From Fulvia fulva (taxonomy: Eukaryota > Ascomycota > Dothideomycetes > Mycosphaerellales > Mycosphaerellaceae), in assembly GCF_020509005.1 (NCBI RefSeq), contig NC_063023.1:124001-188000 (forward strand): 64,000 bases of DNA, written 5' to 3'. Of this stretch, positions 10,707-22,400 are shown piece by piece. Position numbers and translations under genes: made by a program. Numbering within the stretch: position 1 is the first letter of the stretch; each line of letters starts with the position of its first letter. The notes under the pieces are model-generated. The model ran no database searches, was not told where the DNA came from, and saw only the letters and a list, made by a program, of their open reading frames with translations.

Positions 10707-12406
10707 ATGGCAGACTCCAATGCCTCGACGTTTGCGTCTCCGACTGCCGACATCGCGCTCACTGTACGTTGCGTGCGCGAGATACTCGAGAACATCCGCA
10801 AGACTTCGAGGCCCAGTCGGCCGGAGTCTATCACCGACCAGGATGCAAGGCTTTATGCAGAGATTGGCGCTGGTATCATTGACGAGTTCCTGGACGTCCA
10901 AGACGCTGATGACGTCTGGTCCGAGCTCCTGAGAGGGCCTTGTATCAGAGAGATCTTTCTGGCGTGCGACGGCTACAAGGATGGTGATGACGACGACGAT
11001 GGTGGTGACGGGAGCAAGAACGAGAACAAGAACGAGAACAAGAATGACTGCGACACACTCATAGTCATCTACGTCTGCAGAGACACGCTGCTGTTGGACA
11101 GCTTTCGAGACTTCGCGCGGCGAGCCGACAAGCTCCTCTGTCGTAAGTGCTCCAAATCCAAGTACAAGGATGCCCTCGCCATTTGGCAGGCAGCTCTCGA
11201 CCAGTACGACCGGACTGGAGTCATGACGACAGAAGAGAGGGCCGCATGTGACGCACGAGCTCGGAGCAAGGAACCCAACATGAAGAAGCCGGCCACATTC
11301 GAACGGTGGGCACTGAGGATGTGGAGGGAGTTGCACGACCTGAAGAGGCCAAGCGACCCTGCAGAGATCGAGAAGAAGGTCGACAACGCCAACATGTCGA
11401 CGGCAGGCTGGACGAAGGATATCAGCCAGCGTGTCGATATTATCGCCACTACAACACCTGCCCTGGCCCCCGAGCGAGCACAAGCTAACACACCACCACC
11501 AAAGTACGAGTTCCACCCTCCGCTGTGCCTTCCGGTATCTAACTCTCGTCCAGTACATCCTGGAGCAGAACATGTGGTCAAAGAAGCAGAAATTCTGCTT
11601 TCTGTTCAGATACCTAAAGGCCGTCGCAATACCGAACATGCCCATGGCAGATATCCGCGTGCTCATGTGCTTCTTCTGCGACAATCAAGTAGATTGTCCA
11701 GCGCCCTCGAGCACATCGGCTGACACAGCTCTGGCTCAAATGGCAGTTCCAAATCAAGACGCATCCTCCCATTGTGGCTGCGGTGATCCGGACCCAGCCA
11801 GGATTGATGGCGTCGAGATTGTGGAAGAGGGCCTCAGGATCATGGCCAATCAGTGTGAGACCATCGAATCGGCCAAGTCCAAGGATATCATCGAGAACAC
11901 TCCGTACATCATCTCGGCACCGGACACAGCTGATGGCATTGTCGCTCAACACGGCAGCGTGAACGATGGAAGTCCAGCTAAACCTTCGACAGCTGCAGTC
12001 GAGGTAGAGAGCACCGGGCTCACCGCCGCAACTCGAGGCGTGCAAGCTAGGGGTGTACCGGCTGATCAAGCAGTAGAGCTCGAGTTCAAGACACGCGAGG
12101 AATCTCGAGCAGCGGTGGCGGATGCTTTTGGTGTCAATGAGGCTCGTGGGAAAGCGAAGGCTGCTGAAGAGGACATGGTGCAGACTTCCAACCAGAGTGG
12201 GCAGAGCTCAGCTGAGCCACAGGGCGTACCGTACTCCTCGTACCAGGAGAACGCATCCAGGGACTTGGAGCGCGCCATCGCGGCCAAGAAACTCCAGAAG
12301 CGCAAGAACGGCGAGGCGGATGAGATAAATAAGAAGGTAAGATGTTCCGTGTCATCAGTGTCTGCCCTGATCAGTACTAATGTCTATGTATCCTCGCAAG
12401 GAGTAG
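10707..12406 (+). CDS. Hypothetical protein with acidic and Asn/Lys-repeat tract
   Basis: The proposed exons are 10707-11432, 11554-12336 and 12401-12406, giving about 504 aa. The last intron is clear (gtaaga...tactaat...cgcaag) and leads to NKKE-stop. The first intron (11433-11553) is inferred: its acceptor has a perfect ctaac branch site and ccag end, and the frame fits, but the donor (gtcgat) is weak. Around residue 95 there is an Asp/Gly run followed by an Asn-Glu-Lys repeat (KNENKNENKND). The C-terminal half is Ala/Glu/Lys-rich and probably helical. No family is recognised. Confidence 0.55.
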
Positions 12407-12708
12407 GGTGAGTTCCTGTCACCGGCAGTGAGCATTGGGGTTTCGAGGCTCTTGATGGTCCATTACGAGGGTGATATCAGTGCGTGGGCCTGCAGCAATG
12501 TCAGCGACGCGCCACGATGGCAAAAGCATATTTGTTCGAGTTGGTTGGTTTCGGAAGAACTTACATGCGCGACATCAGTAACGGTGGTGTAGGACAACTA
12601 ATGCTCAGATTGGCACGCAACAAGTCTGTCCGTCCACTATGCGGAAAGTGTCTCTCAAAGCCTCGCAAGATGTCTTGTACATGTTGATCTAGACAAAGAT
12701 CCTCCGGG
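12407..12708. other. Intergenic
   Basis: Convergent 3' regions of the two flanking genes; nothing recognised. Confidence 0.4.
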
Positions 12709-13290
12709 TCAGCCGATGTCTCCAAGCCCCAATCGCAGACTTATCTTCTGCCGTTTGATCGCAGTATAGCCATCGCCGTCACCATTATCGATGATGCTCC
12801 GACTCTCTCCGAGAGCTACTGAGGTCGCGTCCCAACATGGATATGCTTCTGCATCACTGTCCGGGCGTGAAGGTGTCATGGACACTGTATCCATAGGTGA
12901 CCAGAAGACGCTGCGCCACCAACTTTCAATGGCTGGCCTGTTGATTCCAGTGTTGTTTGTCGTAATCCGCATTACATCTGGTGAAAAGCTCTCTACAGTA
13001 CCGTCTTCAGCGTGTTCGAGAAACTCATCCAAGTCTCGATTAGCGTCGACAGGGCATCCACGCAGGGCTTCGTCGTTGGCACTCGTGTATACTATTGTTC
13101 GAGGCCGCAGTCCAGAAGCTATGGCTATGTTTCGAGCATCATTGAAAATGCTTGCGGCTTCTTCAAAAATCCATGAGCGACATCTCACGCCATCAAGACG
13201 TTAGCCAGACTTACCTTGAAGTTCGAGGTAGTTTTCGTAGCTCTCCCGAAACCACACTTTGTTGAATTCCACTGCGTGATCTTTTCGCAT
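12709..13290 (-). CDS. C-terminal part of a split coiled-coil protein, or a separate small gene
   Basis: From an ATG at 13290, exon 13290-13215 encodes a short block ending NYLELQ. A 54-bp intron (gtaagt...ggctaac...tttgaag, 13214-13161) then joins it in frame to exon 13160-12709, giving 175 aa. The intron is canonical and the two exons read as one protein (LQEAASIFNDARN across the junction). The frame is the same as that of the 324-aa ORF just upstream, and only one TAG (13315-13317) separates them. This piece is therefore probably the C-terminal third of one protein. No domain is recognised. Confidence 0.55.
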
Positions 13291-13314
13291 TAACCGATTA
13301 CCTTGAAATGCTTG

Positions 13315-14289
13315 CTATTTGCTGTTTCGAAGACTATGCTCGCGTTCGTTGATACAAGCATCGTAGATCACGGCACTAGCTGCAAGATTGTGTTTGGCAT
13401 CTTCCCAATCTTGCCGGATCTTTTCCTGCTGTGATGGATCCAAGTCAATCGGCTGCGCGACCGGTCTCAGATCTCGAAGATCATAAGGCTCTTTACCGGT
13501 GGAGGTGGTGTTCGTTGCTTGGAGCTTTATGAGGTCTTTTATAGCGCTCAGCGTTCTTTTGGCATGCCCATCCATGTCGCGCCAGCAAGCTTCAAAAGCA
13601 GACTTCTGCTGCTGCAATCGCCTCTCGCTCGACTTGAACTTCTCAATGAGCACCTTCGTACTTGCGAAACGTCTGCCGGCTTGTCTGGTCTCGGCATGCC
13701 TGATGTGTTCTTGCACGGATGCCAGCTCCTGGTCGACGTCCCGCTGGGAGACAACGAGTTCTTGTAATCTTGCTACAGCAGCTTGATTTTGCTCCAACGT
13801 GGATGCAACGTGGCCAGGTAAGATTGTACTGCCAGTAGACGCTCTTTCGGCTTCAACTATTCTTGTGATGTCGCCAACGTGGGTGTTGAGACGCCTTAGG
13901 TGACTTCGTAGATCATCCCTAGCTTTGGTTCGCTTGCGGGATGGAGCATCGGGAGCCGAAAGCAGATGTCTAGCTTCTTGGACACGCTCGCCATCGGAGA
14001 GAATGTATTCAAGCAGCTGTATATATCTTTGTGCGGTGGCTGGTAGTGCCGGTCGTACTGTCCTCGGCGGTCTAGGCGAGAGTCGACGTCGCTGCTCACG
14101 CGGTCTGATGATACCAGCCCTGGAGGGCCGGAGTGGACTTCCAGGAGGCGTAGTCGTCCTGGGGGGTCGAGGTGGACTCACTGGAGGCGTGATCGGCCTC
14201 CGCACTGGCCTCGGTAAGATTGCATTCCACAGGTGCGCAAGTCTGGTTCTGGACAGCCTCCAAGCCCGACATATCTGCCGCCACCTCAT
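13315..14289 (-). CDS. Pro/Arg-rich coiled-coil protein, ended by an in-frame TAG
   Basis: This is a 324-aa frame from the ATG at 14289. Residues about 30-80 are a low-complexity Pro/Arg/Thr segment with repeated PP(R/G)(P/S) units. Residues about 85-310 are mostly helical, with heptad-like stretches rich in Glu, Arg, Gln and Leu, typical of a coiled coil. The frame closes with TAG at 13315-13317, but downstream the same frame continues open through the next exon. The TAG may be a recent nonsense mutation, a removable intron boundary not seen by me, or a read-through stop. Function is unknown. Confidence 0.6.
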   Translation of the reverse strand: MRWRQICRAWRLSRTRLAHLWNAILPRPVRRPITPPVSPPRPPRTTTPPGSPLRPSRAGIIRPREQRRRLSPRPPRTVRPALPATAQRYIQLLEYILSDGERVQEARHLLSAPDAPSRKRTKARDDLRSHLRRLNTHVGDITRIVEAERASTGSTILPGHVASTLEQNQAAVARLQELVVSQRDVDQELASVQEHIRHAETRQAGRRFASTKVLIEKFKSSERRLQQQKSAFEACWRDMDGHAKRTLSAIKDLIKLQATNTTSTGKEPYDLRDLRPVAQPIDLDPSQQEKIRQDWEDAKHNLAASAVIYDACINEREHSLRNSK

Positions 14290-14981
14290 GACGGTGATGT
14301 ATCGACGCTACAATATTAGTAAGGCATACCGAGTCCGAGCCATAGGAGGTAGCAAGACGTGGTCGTTGTGTCATGTTTTCTTCACAATGGCAAACGGCAT
14401 CCCTTTGTTCTGGCCTGAAGTGGACCAAGAGGCCACTGCGGCGGCGCATAGCCCGCTTCATCGTCTATTGATCGTTAAATCTGCGAACCACTGTCATCTC
14501 CGGTAGGTTCGTGCCATGCAAAGCTGCGACACTTGTGATGAGGTCGATCTATGGAAGGGATGTTGGCCATTGTGATACCAAAGCTATGATACCAGTTGCG
14601 ACTGCCTGGGGACCTCAGCTAGAACGACAGCTGGCATGACTGCTCGTGGCGAGTAGGACTAAAATGCTCAAGAATTAGAGATGAGCTCTTGGAAGGAGCG
14701 GATACCGATGCCAACTGCGATGACCCACCAATGCGACGTCGAAATAAAAAGGAGGCCGGGCTGTTGTAATAGCGTGGCACAGCGTTGTGTGAAAGCCTTC
14801 ATTCAACCTCTGCTATGCTTGTGCCAAGTCTGGTTAGCCGCACGCATGATGACTCACAGAAGGATGCAATTCATGTTGCTTGCACAGCCCGAACATACTC
14901 ATGGTATTCACCTGAGTGACTTACGGGCCATTGCTTCGTCAGTGGATCAGCCACCGTACTGTGTATGATGCACAGAGATGA
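14290..14981. other. Intergenic
   Basis: Divergent upstream regions of the coiled-coil gene and the F-box-like gene; nothing else recognised. Confidence 0.4.
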
Positions 14982-15752
14982 ATGTTTCAGTGGCATGTCA
15001 TGGCTTCACCAACACTCCTCGCTCTTCCTTTGGAGCTGCGCGAGCGGATCTACGACTTTGTCCTCCAAAGCCGACAACCATTCGCAACACCATGGTCAAA
15101 GGCGTCTTTTGCATCCAATGTGGACTCCCCTGGATATGGCGAGCGACCAGTAGCATATTTGCTGCCGATCGATGATGAGAAAGGCCACCGAATCTTCAGT
15201 ACCATCGCCCTCGAGCGAAGCTGTCAACAGATCCGATGCGAAACACAGTCATACCTGCGAACAGCAGTCATCGACATGATCGTCAAAGTGGAAACCGTCG
15301 CCTACGACCACGTTAGCAGTTTCCTCCAAACACTGCCTCCCGCAGCTCTGCAACGCTTCACCGTCCGGCCAGAAAGCAGCCCGGCTGAGGCTCGAAAGCT
15401 GAGAGTCGAGCTCGCGGGATCTTTCAATGAGCTCTGGACTCTCAATCTCACTTGTTGGTGCAGTGTCGTAAGTAGCTTGCTTAAGCCACACGAGGAGCTT
15501 GCAACGGCGTACAAGATCGTGCCGAACGAGCGATGTGACGCGAAGTGGAATCGAGCACCGCGCCAGAAAGTTGCTGCATTGTATCAGATGCACAGAGGCC
15601 AGCAGCCTGGACCGGTCAAGGAGGAGTTGTGGAAGATCATGTTGACCTTTTGGGGTCGGTTTCAGGTCGAGTGGGCGCTGAGGCATGATGGGAGGTATAC
15701 AATGGGGAACTTCGATTCTCTTGATACTGCTCTTGCCGATTGGGCGCTCTGA
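14982..15752 (+). CDS. F-box-like / 2EXR-type hypothetical protein
   Basis: This single-exon 256-aa protein begins with TLLALPLELRERIYDFVL, the Leu-Pro-x-Glu-(Leu/Ile)-Arg-x-x-Ile-Tyr motif found at the start of many fungal F-box-like and 2EXR proteins. Two starts are possible: 14982 (MFQWHVM...) and 15000 (MASPTLL...). The second places the motif nearest the N-terminus. The rest has no recognised domain. If it is an F-box protein it would link substrates to an SCF ubiquitin ligase, but that role is only inferred from the motif. Confidence 0.6.
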   Translation: MFQWHVMASPTLLALPLELRERIYDFVLQSRQPFATPWSKASFASNVDSPGYGERPVAYLLPIDDEKGHRIFSTIALERSCQQIRCETQSYLRTAVIDMIVKVETVAYDHVSSFLQTLPPAALQRFTVRPESSPAEARKLRVELAGSFNELWTLNLTCWCSVVSSLLKPHEELATAYKIVPNERCDAKWNRAPRQKVAALYQMHRGQQPGPVKEELWKIMLTFWGRFQVEWALRHDGRYTMGNFDSLDTALADWAL

Positions 15753-16492
15753 AGCAGTTTACATCGTTTATGGCATTGTAACGAGGATGGAAGCAGTTCT
15801 GATTCGTTCGATCGAGACTCGATATGCCATCGTACCGGGCTGAGCTTCTGACGGGGTCGTCAAGTCGGTCTGATTGACGAGGCCTCCTCCGAGCACTGCT
15901 TGTCAATATGAGTATATCCTTGTGGCGGCCACAAGGATACGGATGTAGACATAGACATGGACTCGCCGCGTCTGGATGGAGATGCTGGTCATGTCGATGA
16001 TATCGTGATGTTTGGCGAGATTCAAGACAGTCGAGACAGATTCCGAAACATCACATGCAGTTGTTCCGAGATCACCCGGTGACGTCGATGCCAAGACCAA
16101 GGTGCATGTGTCCTCGGCGTCAATAACATTGTCATCAGCGTACTGTTCGCAGACAATGGTACTACGTAGGCCTGCATTTCGATGTAAGTGAATGCTTTTG
16201 AGAATTCAGCTGATAAACAGCTCCGGGCTCGCACACCGGGCACGAATGTCCTCCGACATACCTCCTACCGAAACGAACGACCCGCACCGTGTGATCAAGC
16301 AACACGGGCCTGCAAGACTGCAAGGACACGATGAGTTTTAAGACTGATGTATCAGACACGCCCAGGTGCTCTCAGGATCGTCTTCAACAGCAATAAGAGC
16401 TATAGAAGCGGACATTGTGGACAAGGACGAGGACTTTCACTGTGAGCCCAAGCAGACACGACATAGCAAAGAGCATTGCATTTGTGGTGTAC
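15753..16492. other. Intergenic
   Basis: Convergent 3' regions of the F-box-like gene and the NRPS; no gene recognised. Confidence 0.4.
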
Positions 16493-19400
16493 TTATAGCT
16501 CTATGAGGCCTGTATGCTGCATGTATTGCACACTACGGGTCACTGCCCATGCAAGCTGCCCCTGCTTCTGGAGCAGGTCCGTCTTATTTTCCTGAAGAGC
16601 GCCATGATCGACTCCCAACCGGCCCAAGAACTGCTGCACCGGCCAAAGCGGATGGGACTCTTGTTCGTGCTGAATGTCATCATGTATCATGGCCTTCCAA
16701 TCGGCCATGTCTGTGCGTCTGAGGTCGAAGGTCAGCGCAGCTTGAATTGCAGCCCAGAACGACTCGATGAGCATGCCGCTGTCCCAAATGGAGAATGTCT
16801 CAGCCTCTGCTGCCGTCGCTTGGTCAAGGACTCTGGTCGTGATCTCGTCAGTCTCAGCAACAGGAAGCCAGGACCCGACTGGCTCCGTGGGAAAAGCCCG
16901 TATGCGGATGCACGATCTGACGAAGCGCCACAAGAAGTCGCCAGTATTCGGAACTCCAGATGCAGCGTTGCCAATGATCAAGGCCGGCTTCACCACGCTG
17001 AACTTTCCCCGAGGTTGCTTGGGATGGTCCGCGACGCCCATGACAATCCGTTCTGAGACGTACTTAGTCTTCGCATATGCACTCACATCGCCATCTTCGG
17101 CAAGACGACTATCCTCTCTGCCGTTCCAGGACACGCCACCTGAGATGTAAACGAGGCGTCTGATAGTCGGAGACTGCAGCGCGGCTTCGACGAGCTGCGC
17201 GGTCGACTCAACGTTGGTGGCTTTGAGTGAAGCATAATCCGACGTCCAATGTACTGCAGCGCCATTATGGATAATGGTGTCGACAGCGTCAGGTACGACG
17301 TGGCTCCCAACCAGACGCATCCAGCGAGAACTCGACAGCCCTAGTCGAGGCTTCGACAGGTCACCAGACCACACCTCCACAATATCGACATCGTCTTCAA
17401 GCCGCCATCCGGCGGACTGAGCACTGCTTCGAATGCGAACCAGCCCATGAGCATCATCTGTTGCTCGAACGAGCACCACCACTCTGTGGAAGTGGCGGCT
17501 CGAAATAAGCTCACGCAGGATTTGAGTGCCCAGAAACCCTGTCGCGCCGGTCAAGAAAGCAACAGATGGCCTGCCTGGTGGAGTCCTGCTGCTGTTACTA
17601 TGAGAAGCGATCAGATCCAGGCGTTTTGATATCTCGGCCAAATCAGCACGAACATCGATCTTTCTTTCCGAAAGCTCACGTTTTCCACGTCGCATATCTT
17701 CGATCGCTGCGCTTAGATGTTCAATCGTCGTGGTCCGCCTCGTCAGCATCGGCATCTTCAGCTTGACGCCAAATTCCTTGCGAATCGCAACCAGGAGAGA
17801 CATTGCTGTGATTGAATCTCCGCCGATGTCCCAGAACGAGGTTTGTCGACCGATGCGATCTTCTCCGATCTTGAGGATCCGAATCCACAGGGAGCTAAGT
17901 TGCTGTTCAGTCCCTGCAAGCGGTGATTCGGTCGATTTCGCATGTTGCGCACGAGATGGCACCAAAGCTTCGATCGTTCGGCGCAAAGATTGTCGATCAA
18001 TCTTTCCCGTCGTGGTCAGAGGCACTGTTGACAGTGGCACGAACTGTGACGGGATCATGCAAGAAGGCACAATTGCGCTCATATGCTCGGGAATGTCACT
18101 GGTGAGCATTGCCACCTCATTCGCCAGCTCTCCCGGTGTCCTCGACTCGGAATCGTCAAGAACCACGAAGGCCATCAGTTGGGAAGTCTTTTGTCCGGCA
18201 GGCACACCAACCTCTGCGAAAACTCTCGCTGCAACGTCCTTTGCAGCAAGGCACTGCTGCACATGGAACGCGACTTCGTTGGGCTCAACTCTCTGTCCGC
18301 GTATCTTGGTCTGTCCATCTCGGCGACCCAGAAACACTAGACTTCCATCGGCATCGTATCGTACCAGGTCGCCTGTCCGATACGTCCTGCCGTTACGCCC
18401 ACATGCTTGAGGTAGCCATGAAAGGTTACGCATAAAAGCAGCGGCCGTCCTGTCAGGATCAATGAAGTACTCTCGGCCTACTAAGGGGCCTTCGAGCCAC
18501 AGTTCGCCTATGCCTCCTACAGGCATTAAAGCCTTGGAGTCACGCGGATCCACCACCCAACAGCACGTTCCCACGCCTCGGCCGATCATTCCTACAGGCG
18601 CATGGTCGGAGGAGATTGTGGACATCACGGAGCACTCTGCTGGACCATACGCAAAGCGTACCTTTGTACATTGCCTCATGCGATGGGCGGCTGCTGCGTT
18701 GGCCGACTCGCCACTAAGCTCAAGCAGATCAAGCTGTCGCAATGACTCCTCGTCGAGCAACTCTGCTACCTTCGGCGTGAGGTTGGCAAAAGTCGCTTTC
18801 AGTCGAACAACGCTGCCAGAAAGATCGCTGCGGCGCTCGTCTTCAGAAGGTACGCAGAGACATCCGCCAGCATACAGAGTGTGGAATAGGTTGTAGAAGC
18901 AAGCGTCGAAGGCGTACGAGGCAAAGTCGAATGTTCTGGTATCTCTGGTGAAGCCAAGCTGCGCTGTTTGGTGCCTCAAAGCGCTACTAAAGTTTTGGTG
19001 GTCGATCACGATGCCCTTTGGCTTACCGGTGCTTCCAGATGTGAAGATTAGTAAGAGCGCATGTTCAGGCTGTACCACAGGCAGATTGTGACCGCGAGCG
19101 AGCTGCAGGAGAGTCTCCATCTGGATGACCTTCGCCCCCAATGATATGGTATTTGCCGAGGTAGTGTTGACTGCCGACGTCAAGATCACTTTGGGGCGGA
19201 CTTGCTCAACAATCGACTGCAGCCTCTTGTGGGGCTGTGTCACATCGAACAGAAGTGTCGCGGCGCCTGCTTTCATGACGCCAAGGATTGCCACACTGGT
19301 CCACATGGACTTCTCATGACATATGGGCACGATATCGTCTGCTTTTATGTCGACCGCCGAGATCAGGTTCGCTGCTAGGCGGGTTGACATGTTATCAAGC

Positions 19401-22400
19401 TGGCTGTATGTGAGATCGCCATCCCAGGCGTGGATAGCGGGTGCATCTGGCTGCTCTTTTGCGACTTTTGACAGCATGTTGTGCACAACGTCAAGCACCG
19501 ACTCTGGAACCGACTGATTCCACTTCCGGATGTCATCTAGATCCATGTCAGATATGGCACTAATCTCCGAGCTCTTCTTGAACCATTTCGGTGTGCAGCA
19601 CAGCTGCATGAGAATCGCCTCCAGCTGGAAAAGCATCCTTCGAACAGTGGCGCTGTCCATCAAGATCGGGTCGAACGATGCTGTGATCTCGGCTCCAGCT
19701 TCGCGCAACTGGCAGGCTATCATGAGGCCGTACGTATTGGCTCCTTCTTCATCGATCTGGCCTATCGTCCTGGTAGCTGCAGTCATGCGCAGTACATACA
19801 CGGGCTTCGCCTGTTCCTCGGAGTCTTCTGAAGCGTAGCCCGAATCAGTTGCATCCGGCGTGCTCGGACTCGGGTCTCTCTCTGTGGTGTCCACATCGTC
19901 GTTCGGATGGACGACGAGTAGCGTTTGAAAGTTGCATGCCTGCTCTGCATCTGCACTAAACTGCCGAATCTTTGACAACCCCATGTGCTCGAACGGCTTG
20001 ATGGTAAGGCCCCGAGACTGTACCCGTGCGAGCAGCGTCTCAACGGTCTCATTTCCATCAAGGAGGATCCTGAGTGGCAAAGTTGCTACAGTGGGACCTG
20101 CCATCCCCTCTATGCCAGGGACAGGTGCATCTCGCCCTGATACTGTCGACCCAAAGACGACATCGCTTGAGCCTGTGTATTGCTCAAGGAGCATCGCCAA
20201 CGCTACTTGAACAAGCGTGGGCGGTGTAATATCACTCACTGGCCATTCCAGCCCTGCAATATCGTACTGGACCAATGCAGTTGCGCTTGGTCGATAGTCT
20301 TTCGAAGGCAGTGCAGGATAGACGGGCGCTGATAGGCCCTCGAGGTGGGTTCTCCATACCGCTTCTGCCTCAGTCTGGCTGGTTTCGAGCAGATGCTTGA
20401 TGAAGCGCTGGAAAGGGGGCGGTCGTTGCAGCACATCTCCAGCGTATGCTTTGTGCAGCATTTCCATGAGGATGAACCTCGACCAGCCATCGACTACGGC
20501 ATGATGTATGACCAGAGTGAACGCACGTGATCCCGCACCTAGGTCAGCCAGCACAAAAAGAGCCAGTGGGGTGCCAAAGCTCATCGTACTTTGAAGGGTA
20601 GATACGCTGACTTCTGCACTACCGCTCCACGAAGCATCGTCGTGAAGCATCACCTGCACCAACTCTCCGTCCAGGGAAACTATCCGAGTCCTGAGGATTG
20701 GTGCTGCCAGTGCAACTTGCCGCCAGGCTTCCCTCAGACGATCGAGGTCGACATCATGGCTAAGCTCATACGTTCTGACAGAAACGTAGTCGCCAGGTCT
20801 TTGGACTGTGAGGGCCATCAAGCCCTGTTGCAGGGGAGTGCAAGGGAAGATCTCTTCGATCTCAGTGGCATCAACTCTGCATGCCATCGCCGCCTCACTT
20901 ACGGCGCGCCCTTCATCGATGCCTATTATCAACGAGAAGGGTCGCAGTTCCTCGACTCCCGCCGCTTCATCCTGTACTTGAACGATCACAGCAAGATCAC
21001 ACAACCTTGGATGCTTGAAAACGTCTGCTACAGTGAAGGACAGACCTTGCTGTCTTGCGAAGCCCACGAGCCGCATTGCGCGTACGGAATCTCCACCCAC
21101 GTGAAAGAAACTGTCACCAGTCCCGATGCAAGCTGCTGGAACGTTCAAGACGTCAGCCCAGAGCCCTTGAAGTCTTCGTTCTGTGGCAGTCTGTGGTGCG
21201 ATTTTCGCCATCCGATCGGCGCCCATGACGGCGAGCTCTTCGGCAGTATACAGTGAGTACATCTCACGCAGCTGTTTGCGATCTGTCTTTCCTGTAGCTG
21301 TTCGAGGCAGATGGCCATCAATGTGGACGTATGCCGAAGGAAGCATATATCGAGGCAGTGCTTCAGTGAGTCTGCTTCGTATTCCGCCTATACGCTCGCA
21401 TGTCGAAAACGCGGCCAGTATCAAACGTTCACTGTCACGCGGTATGATGGCCTCGACTGCCACTTCTTCGCTTACGCTACATCCCAGACACCTCCGGAGA
21501 TGATGCTCGACATCTCCAAGCTCTACACGAACTCCGTTGATCTTGACTTGCCGGTCCTTTCGACCAATGAAGTCGATTGAGCCGTCGGGATTGTACCGCA
21601 CGAGGTCTCCAGTCCGGTAGAGGCGACCTGTCCGGCCAGTCTGCCTCACGGTTCCTTTGACGAGCCATGATGGGTCTTGTACGAAAGCTGCAGCGGTCTT
21701 CTCGACGTCGTTTAGATACCCTTGGCCCACCAGCGGGCCTTCAAGCCACAGCTCGCCTGTTGCACCTACAGGCGCGAGCTGAGAAGGATCATCGCCGTCC
21801 ACAATCCAGAACACGGCACCATGACCGCTCCCAATATTACGAGTCTGTATATCGTCTGACGACAGATCCGCAAAAGTACTCTTGAAAGTGCACTCTGCTG
21901 GCCCATACGTGTTCTTCAGCCGCACTCTACTCGCCCATCTTGTCAAAAGCTGGACATCTGCTGCCTCGCCACTCAGAAGAACGTCTGTCAGCCCAACCGA
22001 TTGCCGATCCAGGGTACGCAGCATCGTCGGAGTTATGTTCATCAAGTTCACCTCGTACGCATCGATACATGGAGCGAGGTTGCTGTACATCTCATTCGTG
22101 GATGGTATGCACAAAGTTCCACCGGCGCAGAAGGTGTGCAGCATATTCGACCACGCTACGTCGAAGGAGTACGGCGCGAGGTCAAGGACCTTGGACTGTC
22201 TAGAGAAGCCGAGCTTCGCTCCCTGGTAGTGTACGGCTGAGCAGACATTGGTATGCGAGATGGATGCTCCTTTTGGTGTGCCAGTGCTGCCCGAAGTGTA
22301 AGTGACGAACAGTGTCTGATCTGGCAATACCCGTGGGAGCTCCTGCGCTGGGCAGAGAGGTATGCTCCGGTCATCGATCTGCACGACCCTCGCGGTGTCG

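Noticed and set aside
10674..11684. Minus-strand frame of 336 codons opposite the hypothetical gene
   Set aside because: The plus strand has better codon use and canonical introns. The minus frame has long Val/Leu and Cys/Trp runs typical of an antisense of Asn/Lys/Asp-rich coding sequence.
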